Source of the DNA: Chitinophaga sp. Ak27
GTDB taxonomy: Bacteria; Bacteroidota; Bacteroidia; Chitinophagales; Chitinophagaceae
Assembly: GCF_012726295.1 (NCBI RefSeq)
Contig: NZ_JABAOB010000001.1
Location: forward strand, 62,001-126,000
Length of the DNA stretch: 64,000 nt
Reading direction: 5' to 3'
Each line of letters opens with the position of its first letter. Position 1 is the first letter of the stretch. Of the stretch, positions 52,687-59,565 are shown in pieces. Under the pieces are notes generated by a model. The model had not been told where the DNA came from, did no database searches, and saw only the letters and a program-made list of their open reading frames with translations. The position numbers and the translations under genes were made by a program.

Positions 52687-53322
52687 ATGGAAAAAGAAAC
52701 GGCGAGAATAGAAGGATTCAGTGATGGGGTTTTTGCCATCGCTATTACCCTGTTGGTATTGGAATTACGCATTCCTGTGGCTGAGAGTAACAATAATCCG
52801 CAGGCACTGATAAACAGCCTGTTGGCGCAGTGGCCTTCCTTCCTCGCATTCAGCCTGTCTTTTTTCAGTATTTTCATTATGTGGGTCAACCATCACAAGA
52901 TGTTTAAGCAGATCTACCGGCGCAATAGTACGTTGATGTTTGCCAATGGGCTTATTCTGTTTCTGGCCACCTGTATCTCCTATCCTACTGCCTTGCTGGC
53001 CAGGTATTATGGCACTCCGTCAGTAACGGTGGCTGTAGCTGTTTATACCGGCCTATTTGTACTGATTAACCTGGCATTTAATTTACTATGGGGCATTGCC
53101 AGCCGGAATAAAACGCTGCTGCGACCGGAGATCAGCGCGGCAGCTGTTAAAAAAATCAGGAGAAATTACGAGTATGGTATCCCCATACACTTATCGGCGT
53201 TTATGCTTTCCTTTTGCTGGCCTAGCGGCGCCCTAATATTATGTGCCGGGTTATGGACTTATTGGGCGTTTACCTCCCGCAGGTTGGACCTGTCTGGCAG
53301 TCTCACCGCCAACAAGCCATAG
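52687..53322 (+). CDS. TMEM175/DUF1211-family potassium-channel-like membrane protein
   Basis: A 211-residue protein with about six TM helices and the TMEM175 hallmark near the N-terminus: ARIEGFSDGVFAIAITLLVL, which contains the FSDGVFAIAITLL filter helix of bacterial TMEM175 channels. The second helix pair (FLAFSLSFFSIFIMWVNHHK) carries the usual WVNHH. Bacterial members form K+-permeable tetramers. It is the last gene of the ten-gene operon (7-bp gap after the regulator) and its stop lies 2 bp from the stop of the convergent activator gene, with no terminator visible. Confidence 0.9.
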   Translation: MEKETARIEGFSDGVFAIAITLLVLELRIPVAESNNNPQALINSLLAQWPSFLAFSLSFFSIFIMWVNHHKMFKQIYRRNSTLMFANGLILFLATCISYPTALLARYYGTPSVTVAVAVYTGLFVLINLAFNLLWGIASRNKTLLRPEISAAAVKKIRRNYEYGIPIHLSAFMLSFCWPSGALILCAGLWTYWAFTSRRLDLSGSLTANKP

Positions 53323-53324
53323 CC

Positions 53325-54947
53325 TTATTCTTTTCCGGTATCAATAAAATGTTCTTTCCTGATTCCCAGCTTCTGCATTTTTGAAATGAGGGTGGTAGAG
53401 GGTAATTGCAATTTGGCGGCCGCACCATTAACTCCGGATATTTTTCCTTTCGACAACTTCACCATCCTCAGGATATGTTCCCGCTCCACGTCTGCCAATG
53501 GACGTACCTGCGTTTCAGGGTCAGATGAGGCAAACAATATTTTATTCCGGGTGGGCAGGCTTATCTCAGTGATGGTACCAGCAGCAGTAAGCAGCACCGT
53601 CCTCTCAATCAAATGCTCCAGCTCCCGGATATTTCCCGGCCAGGAATAAGCCTTTAATTTCTCCAGTGCTTTAGGAGCAATGCCAGTTATTTTTCTGCCG
53701 CTACTGACTGCATATTTTTCGATAAAAAAGGCAACCAGTTCAGGTATGTCTTCTCTGCGTTCCCGCAATGGTGGCAGCGAGATCGGAAACACGCAGAGGC
53801 GATAGTATAGATCGCTTCTGAAACGGCCCGCCACAATTTCAGCTTCCAGGTTCTTGTTGGTAGCGGCAACAATGCGCACATTCACTTTTATTACCGATTT
53901 TCCACCAATTCTTTCAATCTCTTTTTCCTGCAAAGCTCTCAGTAATTTCGCCTGCATTTCCAGTGGCAACTCCCCGATCTCATCCAGGAAAAGCGTACTG
54001 TTATTGGCCAGTTCAAACTTGCCGATTCTCTTCTCCAGGGCGCCCGTGTAACTACCCTTCTCATGGCCAAATAATTCACTTTCCAACAGGTTGGCCGGAA
54101 TGGCAGCGCAGTTTACCTTGATCATGAGCTTGTCGCGCCGCGGAGAGGCATCATGTACCTGGTGCGCGATCAATTCCTTACCGGTACCCGTTTCTCCAAG
54201 GATTAATACGGTAGCATCCGAAGGCGCTACCTTTGAAACGAGATCGTATACTTTTCGCATAGCAGGAGACTTACCAATCGCCTTACCTGTAAGCTGTTTA
54301 TCCTTCCTTCGTTCTTCTTTCAGATAGCTGTTTTCCTGCTCCAGCTGGGTCTTGTACTTCCGGATTTCTTCCAGCTGTAATTCAACTTTTTCATTGGCCA
54401 GTATGTTGGATATCCCCGTTCCCAATTGATCAGCCATACCTTTGAAGAAACTGAACCGGCTTTTTAGAAAAACGCCCGTCTTCAATGCATACAAATACAG
54501 CACGCCTTTGGGTGCTTTCCCGTTACAAATCCTTACAAGCATGATTTCTTTCACGCCTACATTGTACCAGTGTATGATATATGTGGGAATTCCTTTCCGG
54601 CGTACCAGGCTTTGCATATTGAGTACCACCGGCTCTTCCTCGTCAATGGCCATGTCAAATATCCCGTCATGAATAGGATGCTGTAGCAGCATCACCGGGC
54701 TTTCGCCGGTAACGGACCTTATTTTATTTTTCGGGCTGTATAGAAATGGCGAGTGGGTGGCAGCATCTTCGTTGATCAGGCAAAGCGTATAATAGCTGGC
54801 ACCAATATTTTCCAGCAATTGTTCATTGACGATTTCCCAAAGATCGGAGCGGTGCCGTGCAGCGGCTACTGCTTTGGAAAAACAAAGCAGGTTCTCAAAT
54901 TCATCTTTTTTAGCACCAGTGTCTGTGTTCATCATACAATAATACAA
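53325..54947 (-). CDS. GAF-domain sigma-54 activator (GAF-AAA-Fis)
   Basis: 540 residues. An N-terminal GAF-like sensor (about 20-185: LWEIVNEQLLENIGASYYTL) and a coiled linker lead into an AAA+ domain with Walker A GETGTGKE, Walker B TLFLDEIGELP and the sigma-54 loop GSYTGA (HEKGSYTGALEK). This differs from the consensus GAFTGA, though the Tyr is among the few tolerated changes at the Phe position. The Fis-type HTH reads ISGVNGAAAKLQLPSTTLIS followed by KMQKLGI, close to that of the response regulator at 51315-52679 (SKMKKLGI). No receiver domain, so a ligand or redox signal at the GAF domain is expected, as in FhlA or NorR. A 16-bp palindrome lies 15 bp before its start. Confidence 0.94.
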   Translation of the reverse strand: MYYCMMNTDTGAKKDEFENLLCFSKAVAAARHRSDLWEIVNEQLLENIGASYYTLCLINEDAATHSPFLYSPKNKIRSVTGESPVMLLQHPIHDGIFDMAIDEEEPVVLNMQSLVRRKGIPTYIIHWYNVGVKEIMLVRICNGKAPKGVLYLYALKTGVFLKSRFSFFKGMADQLGTGISNILANEKVELQLEEIRKYKTQLEQENSYLKEERRKDKQLTGKAIGKSPAMRKVYDLVSKVAPSDATVLILGETGTGKELIAHQVHDASPRRDKLMIKVNCAAIPANLLESELFGHEKGSYTGALEKRIGKFELANNSTLFLDEIGELPLEMQAKLLRALQEKEIERIGGKSVIKVNVRIVAATNKNLEAEIVAGRFRSDLYYRLCVFPISLPPLRERREDIPELVAFFIEKYAVSSGRKITGIAPKALEKLKAYSWPGNIRELEHLIERTVLLTAAGTITEISLPTRNKILFASSDPETQVRPLADVEREHILRMVKLSKGKISGVNGAAAKLQLPSTTLISKMQKLGIRKEHFIDTGKE

Positions 54948-54961
54948 AAGCTTTCATAAAA

Positions 54962-54977
54962 TTACGATATATCGTAA
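54962..54977. promoter_or_regulatory. 16-bp perfect palindrome TTACGATATATCGTAA
   Basis: A complete dyad located 15-30 bp upstream of the activator start codon (minus strand) and 140 bp upstream of the divergent Crp/Fnr-type gene. It matches the centre of the palindrome at 42602-42621 in 14 of 16 bases. Proximity to the start suggests autoregulation. I found no -24/-12 element next to it on either strand. Confidence 0.65.
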
Positions 54978-55116
54978 AATGGCATTTTCATTAAATGATC
55001 TTAACTATATAATAATCAATTAATTGCATTCAGGTATATGGTTTGGCTATAGGGTATCGCGTATTTACCGGGAAATGGCAAGCGCACAAGTACTAATAAC
55101 CTATCTTTAACAGACT

Positions 55117-55698
55117 ATGTTTGAACAGATTGATCAATTCGTGGACCGTATCATATCGCTCACACCGGAAGAGCGGCAGCTCTTTCATTCCCTGCTCAAG
55201 TTCAGGCGGGTGAGAAAACGCACTTATCTTTTGCAGGATGGCGATATATGCGACTTCGAAGCATATATCGTGAAAGGTTGTATCCGCACCTATTACCTGA
55301 GCGATGATGGTACGGAAACCATACTTTCCTTTGCCATAGAAGACTGGTGGGTAAGTGATCCCTACAGTTTTACAGCGCAGACGCCTTCCAATATGTTCAT
55401 TGAATCGCTCGAAGATTGCGAATTGCTGGTCATTGACCATAAGAGCAAAGCGGCGCTGTATGAAAAAATACCCAAGTTTGAGACCTTGTTCCGGCTGCTG
55501 ATACAGCGATCCCTCTTTGCATTGCAGAAGCGTTTTCATAGCCTTGTTTCACAAACCGCAGAACAGCGGTACGTCGCTTTTCTCGAAAAATACCCCCAGG
55601 TAGTGCAACGTGTACCACAGAACCAGATAGCCCGTTACCTGGGGGTATCGCCAGAATTTTTGAGCAAAGTGAGAAGCACCATGCACAAAAAGAAATAG
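55117..55698 (+). CDS. Crp/Fnr-family transcriptional regulator
   Basis: A 193-residue regulator. The cyclic-nucleotide-binding-like beta-roll (LLQDGDICDFEAYIVKGCIR, then LSFAIEDWWVSDPYSF) is followed by the dimer helix and a C-terminal HTH (VPQNQIARYLGVSPEFLSKV). The cAMP-contact residues of Crp are not conserved and no Fe-S cysteine set is present, as in the large Bacteroidota group of Crp-like regulators with unknown effectors. It is divergent from the GAF activator gene and convergent with the carboxylesterase gene (3 bp between stops). It may control the detoxification cluster next to it. That is inference. Confidence 0.92.
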   Translation: MFEQIDQFVDRIISLTPEERQLFHSLLKFRRVRKRTYLLQDGDICDFEAYIVKGCIRTYYLSDDGTETILSFAIEDWWVSDPYSFTAQTPSNMFIESLEDCELLVIDHKSKAALYEKIPKFETLFRLLIQRSLFALQKRFHSLVSQTAEQRYVAFLEKYPQVVQRVPQNQIARYLGVSPEFLSKVRSTMHKKK

Positions 55699-55701
55699 CG
55701 G

Positions 55702-56319
55702 CTAACTAAATATCAGTTCGTTGGCCTGCCTGATCTCATCTTCGATGATGGTATGTCCCATATTGTCATAGATCTTTTCCGTTACGCGGGCGCCCATCTT
55801 TTGTAAGACGGCAGTGGATTCATGTACCCGTTGCACCGGTACATGGAAATCAGGATTGGAACTACCGATGAAGACAGGCATGCCCTCAAACGTTCCATTG
55901 TAGTTTTCGGGATATATACGATCTCCAATCAGCCCACCGGTGAAGGCAACGGCACCTCCGTATTCAGCTGCATTTCTGGCAATGAATTCGAGCGTAAGAC
56001 AGGCCCCTTGGGAAAAGCCCAGGAAGTAAATATGCTCCTGTGCAATGCCCTGCTCTTGCAACTTCTCTGTCATGTTTTTCAGCAAGCTTAACGCGGAAGA
56101 AAGCCAGGGCTCATTCTCCGATGGCGGGGCAAGGAACGACTGCGGGTACCAGGTATGGTTGGTTGCCTGTGGCGCCAGCAGCGCATAGTCGCCAACAGGA
56201 AACCATTGTGCCAGCGACAGGATATCTTCTGCCGATGCTCCCCTGCCATGTAGCATGATCAATGCCTTTGAAGCTGCCGCCACCGGTTTTCCGGCTGTGA
56301 TGATATTTTCTTTATGCAT
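55702..56319 (-). CDS. Phospholipase/carboxylesterase (MhqD-like)
   Basis: A 205-residue alpha/beta hydrolase. The nucleophile elbow GFSQGA (FLGFSQGACLTLEF, Ser about 116), Asp in SSNPDFHVP and His in DNMGHTIIED make a full triad. The N-terminal LIMLHGRGASAEDILSLAQ holds the oxyanion loop. Close to Bacillus MhqD/YodD-type esterases, which are induced by quinones together with ring-cleaving dioxygenases. Here the dioxygenase gene lies 7 bp upstream on the same strand. Last gene of the minus-strand cluster. Confidence 0.9.
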   Translation of the reverse strand: MHKENIITAGKPVAAASKALIMLHGRGASAEDILSLAQWFPVGDYALLAPQATNHTWYPQSFLAPPSENEPWLSSALSLLKNMTEKLQEQGIAQEHIYFLGFSQGACLTLEFIARNAAEYGGAVAFTGGLIGDRIYPENYNGTFEGMPVFIGSSNPDFHVPVQRVHESTAVLQKMGARVTEKIYDNMGHTIIEDEIRQANELIFS

Positions 56320-56326
56320 GTCAGGA

Positions 56327-57262
56327 TCATTTTAATACCGGTAATACTTTTTCAATCTCACCCCTTGCTGGCTCATACTGTTTGGGAAGTCTGAGACTGG
56401 TACCCAGCTTATCGAGCGGCTCGTCTACTGTAAAGCCAGGGTTGTCTGTCGCGATTTCAAACAATACGCCACCCGGTTCCCTGAAATATAAAGAGAAAAA
56501 ATAATCCCGGTCAATTTTAGGCGTGATTTGTAGTCCTTTGCTTAACACCTTCTCCTGGTATTCCATCTGGATGGTGTCGTTAGCTACCCTGAAAGCCACG
56601 TGGTGGTTGATACCTGCACCACTTAATCCCCGTTGTCCTTCCGGCAATGCCAGCAAATCGATGATACTTGCGTGTTGCACCGCATCGGTGATAAAGCGGT
56701 AGCGGTTTCCTTCCTGGGCCAGCAGGCGATAACCGAATATCTCTGTCAGCACCTTGGCGGTGGCGTCTATTTCTTTTAGGGACAAAGTAGTACTATGGAA
56801 ACCCCTGGTGGCTATATCTTCCTTTACGTCTGACGTTTGCCAGGGTGCCCTGGTATCCGGCGTTTTGGGTACCACCAGGTTGATATTAAGTCCATCGGGA
56901 TCTGTAAAAGCAAGATAGGGTTCACCGAAGTGTTCTTTTATTTCGGAGAAAGGTACCTTAAAGCGGGATAACCGCTCTTTCCATACATCCAGGCTGCCTT
57001 GCGGTACGGCATAGGTTATTTCGGTAGCCATGCCCGTCCCTGCACGTCCAGAAGCGATATTTCCCCACGGGAAAAAGGTAAGGATGGAACCTGGCGTACC
57101 CTGCTCATCACCATAGTAGAAATGGTACGTCCCCGGATCATCAAAGTTAACAGTCTTCTTCACCATCCTAAGTCCCAGTACACCGGTATAAAAATCGTAA
57201 TTGCGTTGGGCATCACCTGCAATAGCGGTAATGTGGTGAAGGCCCAGTATTTGTTTTTCCAT
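56327..57262 (-). CDS. Ring-cleaving dioxygenase (double VOC domain, MhqO/MhqA-like)
   Basis: 311 residues from the ATG at 57262 (MEKQILGLHHITAIAGDAQR). The frame is open for 20 further codons upstream, overlapping nothing, but they look non-coding. Two VOC modules are seen, the first starting LGLHHITAI and the second GFHSTTLSLKEIDATAKVL. The metal ligands are His in LHHITA, His in INHHVAFRVAN and Glu in GGVLFEIATD. Relatives cleave hydroquinones or act on quinone-thiol adducts. With MhqD-like esterase and pirin genes around it this suggests a quinone/electrophile detoxification unit. Confidence 0.9.
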   Translation of the reverse strand: MEKQILGLHHITAIAGDAQRNYDFYTGVLGLRMVKKTVNFDDPGTYHFYYGDEQGTPGSILTFFPWGNIASGRAGTGMATEITYAVPQGSLDVWKERLSRFKVPFSEIKEHFGEPYLAFTDPDGLNINLVVPKTPDTRAPWQTSDVKEDIATRGFHSTTLSLKEIDATAKVLTEIFGYRLLAQEGNRYRFITDAVQHASIIDLLALPEGQRGLSGAGINHHVAFRVANDTIQMEYQEKVLSKGLQITPKIDRDYFFSLYFREPGGVLFEIATDNPGFTVDEPLDKLGTSLRLPKQYEPARGEIEKVLPVLK

Positions 57263-57272
57263 ATTTTTACTT

Positions 57273-57584
57273 TTATTGTTGATGATCGAGTGCTGCACGC
57301 AGTTCATTTTCCAGCAATCCACTGCCGCCCCCGTAATGTCTTATAATGATGGTTGACAGATGATGGTTGTTGACGGCACTGTGAAATGCTTTTTCGTCGT
57401 CGGCGCTTACGCCCACACAAAGCAACAGGGCGTCGTAGTTTTCGTTGAGCAATTTTTCCAGCCCTTCCTCCCTGGTAAGTGCAATAACACCATTCCAGCC
57501 GGTATGACTATTGAGCAGCCGTTCTACCACCTGCATGATAGCAGGATCGTATCCAACGGCGAGCAGTTTTAAGTGGTTGTTCAT
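57273..57584 (-). CDS. Small degenerate receiver-like protein
   Basis: A 103-residue protein with a response-regulator-like alpha/beta pattern: KLLAVGYDPAIMQVVERLLN at the start, then LEKLLNENYDALLLCVGV where a receiver would hold its phospho-Asp. The acidic pair (here GYDP) and the phospho-acceptor Asp (here LLLCVG) are lost, so it cannot be phosphorylated in the usual way. Cys takes the place of Asp, which could make it redox-responsive. It sits in the cluster, 10 bp from both the dioxygenase and pirin genes. The function is unknown. Confidence 0.75.
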   Translation of the reverse strand: MNNHLKLLAVGYDPAIMQVVERLLNSHTGWNGVIALTREEGLEKLLNENYDALLLCVGVSADDEKAFHSAVNNHHLSTIIIRHYGGGSGLLENELRAALDHQQ

Positions 57585-57593
57585 AGCAATATA

Positions 57594-58319
57594 TTATTGC
57601 GGGTTAATGATCATGGGTACCTCCATTATCAGCAGGCGGGCATCATCGCTTAGTCCTTTTACTTCGATCTCCTCCGCCTCCCATATGCCCAGTCCATCTC
57701 TTGCGGAAAGTTCTTTCCCATCGATATAGAAACGGCCGGCTATTACAAAAGCATACACACCATTACCCGGCTGATGTACCGGATAAGTAAATGAAGCACC
57801 GTAATCGAAAAGCCCGATGCTGAACCATACATCTTTGCGAATAGCTATCCCATTGGGATTATTGGGCCCGATAAACGTATGCAGCTGGTTTTTTTCTGCA
57901 TGAAGCGGCAGCTCTCCCAAGGTATATCTCGGCGGCGTATTCAGGTTTTCAGGATAGACCCAAATCTGGAGAAATTCGGCTACCTCCTCGCTGCTGTTAT
58001 TGTATTCACTATGAAACAAGCCGCTGCCGGCATGCATTACCTGGATGGTTCCTGCGGCTGCTATGGCCTTGTTCCCAGCCGAATCCTCATGCCTGAGGCT
58101 TCCTTTCAATGGAATACTGATAATTTCCATATTGTCATGCGGATGCTGCCCAAATCCTTTACCACCAGGTAGCGTGTCGTCATTCAGTACCCGCAATACG
58201 CCAAAACCCATTCTCCTGGGATTGTAATAATCGCCAAAACTGAATGTTTTCCGGCTGTCCAGCCAGTCATGATGATCATGCCCCCGGGTGTCTGCTTTAT
58301 GAAGAATATACTGTGCCAT
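57594..58319 (-). CDS. Pirin-family protein (YhhW-like bicupin)
   Basis: 241 residues. The N-terminal cupin carries the metal ligands of pirin: His-His in GFGQHPHDNMEIISIPLKG, then His in SLRHEDS and the HSEYN block following MHAGSGLF. Pirins such as YhhW act as quercetin 2,3-dioxygenases and others as redox-sensing co-regulators. The gene heads the run pirin, receiver-like protein, dioxygenase, esterase (gaps of 7-10 bp) and is preceded by the three-part motif at 58379-58407. Confidence 0.92.
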   Translation of the reverse strand: MAQYILHKADTRGHDHHDWLDSRKTFSFGDYYNPRRMGFGVLRVLNDDTLPGGKGFGQHPHDNMEIISIPLKGSLRHEDSAGNKAIAAAGTIQVMHAGSGLFHSEYNNSSEEVAEFLQIWVYPENLNTPPRYTLGELPLHAEKNQLHTFIGPNNPNGIAIRKDVWFSIGLFDYGASFTYPVHQPGNGVYAFVIAGRFYIDGKELSARDGLGIWEAEEIEVKGLSDDARLLIMEVPMIINPQ

Positions 58320-58378
58320 TGCCTTTATATTTATAAAACAAAGTTCCGTTAAATGGCCCCTTTCGCCTATGAACCAGG

Positions 58379-58407
58379 TTAAGAAACCGGGTTAATCTAT
58401 ATTAAGA
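58379..58407. promoter_or_regulatory. Three-part motif TTAAGA-N7-TTAATCTA-N2-TTAAGA upstream of pirin
   Basis: TTAAGA (58379-58384), seven bases, TTAATCTA (58392-58399), two bases, TTAAGA (58402-58407). It lies 60-88 bp before the pirin start. The same layout, base for base in the three boxes, recurs at 59445-59473 upstream of the alpha/beta hydrolase. Probably a binding site for a shared regulator. Confidence 0.6.
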
Positions 58408-58482
58408 TTTCGAGGTACTCTCCCAAAAACCAATGGCCTGGAGTAACTCCTGGCCATTGATTGCAAATGATCACCTTCGCTG

Positions 58483-59304
58483 CTATTCTTTAATGAAAGC
58501 CAACAGGTCCGCATTGATGGTAGCTGCTTCTGTAGTGGGCATTCCATGTGGGAAACCGGGATAGGTAATTAAACGGCCATTCTTCAGCAATTTGGCTGCC
58601 TTCACGCCGGTAGTAGCGATGGGTACAATCTGGTCATCTTCGCCATGCATAACCAATACAGGAATATCGACACTTTTAAGGTCTTCCGTAAAATCAGTCG
58701 CTGAAAAAGCTTTAATACACTCATAATGTGCGTTGATAGCTCCCATCATGCCCTGACGCCACCAGTTGTCCATGATACCTTGTGATTTTTTTGCGCCTTC
58801 TCTGTTATAACCATAAAAGGGAAGCGTAAAATCCTGGAAATACTGCTGGCGCCTGGTGGCAGTATTAACGCGTATTTCATCGAATACAGACATGGGAACA
58901 CCATCGGGGTTGTTTTCGTTCTGCACCATGATGGGGGTAACGGCACTTACCAGCACAGCTTTGGCCACGCGGCCCTTGCCATGTTTTGCCACATAACGGA
59001 TCACTTCTCCTCCACCGGTTGAGTGCCCGATATGCACGGCATTTTTTAAATCAAGTGCTTTCACCAACTCAGCTACATCTGATGCATAGGTATCCATATC
59101 ATGACCAATAGCTGTTTGACTCGATCTTCCATGGCCCCTGCGATCGAAAGCGATCACCCGGAATCCCTGGTTCAGAAAAAAAATCATTTGAGCGTCCCAA
59201 TCGTCGCTTGATAATGGCCAGCCATGATGGAAAACAATGGGCTGACCGGTTCCCCAGTCTTTGTAATAAATTTCGGTGCCGTCTTTAACAGTGATCTTGT
59301 TCAT
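58483..59304 (-). CDS. Alpha/beta hydrolase (non-heme chloroperoxidase-like)
   Basis: A 273-residue alpha/beta hydrolase with the nucleophile elbow GHSTGG (Ser about 97), Asp in MHGEDDQIVP and His in GFPHGMPTT. The N-terminal HHGWPLSSDDWDAQMIFFLN and RRGHGRSSQ blocks are typical of cofactor-free haloperoxidase/esterase enzymes. Family members hydrolyse esters or lactones and can perhydrolyse. Substrate unknown. The gene is transcribed toward the pirin gene with a 163-bp gap and has its own upstream copy of the three-part motif, 141-169 bp before its start. Confidence 0.92.
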   Translation of the reverse strand: MNKITVKDGTEIYYKDWGTGQPIVFHHGWPLSSDDWDAQMIFFLNQGFRVIAFDRRGHGRSSQTAIGHDMDTYASDVAELVKALDLKNAVHIGHSTGGGEVIRYVAKHGKGRVAKAVLVSAVTPIMVQNENNPDGVPMSVFDEIRVNTATRRQQYFQDFTLPFYGYNREGAKKSQGIMDNWWRQGMMGAINAHYECIKAFSATDFTEDLKSVDIPVLVMHGEDDQIVPIATTGVKAAKLLKNGRLITYPGFPHGMPTTEAATINADLLAFIKE

Positions 59305-59444
59305 GTTTTTGAGTTTAAGTGATGGTTAATAATTTAGTATGGTTTCTTCCCTAACGAATGAATAGTTGTCGTCATTCTCTACCAGTAGTGTTAAAATAAC
59401 AAGACAAAACTCCAGCTTTCAGTAACTATCACCAATAACCTATA

Positions 59445-59473
59445 TTAAGAACTGTAATTAATCTAGGTTAAGA
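59445..59473. promoter_or_regulatory. Second three-part motif TTAAGA-N7-TTAATCTA-N2-TTAAGA
   Basis: TTAAGA (59445-59450), seven bases, TTAATCTA (59458-59465), two bases, TTAAGA (59468-59473), upstream of the alpha/beta hydrolase. Spacing equals the copy at 58379-58407. The bases flanking the boxes are exchanged (GG/TA against TA/GG), so it is not a simple recent duplication. Confidence 0.6.
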
Positions 59474-59508
59474 TCCGCTGCTTTATACTGGTAAAATTGG
59501 CTATCGGC

Positions 59509-59549
59509 AAAAAAAGGCGCTGCAAGCCTAAGACTGCAGCGCCTTTTTT
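59509..59549 (-). terminator. Intrinsic terminator of the GH43 gene
   Basis: Stem GGCGCTGCA/TGCAGCGCC extended by A/T pairs, with a 10-nt loop. On the minus strand it ends in a run of seven T. It lies 17 bp past the GH43 stop and is symmetric enough to act both ways. Confidence 0.92.
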
Positions 59550-59565
59550 ATTAATATCGAGAAGC

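Noticed and set aside
55040..55116. Sigma-54 promoter for the Crp/Fnr-type gene
   Set aside because: The only GG-N10-GC spacing in this stretch (GGGAAATGGCAAGC) has poor -24 and -12 boxes.
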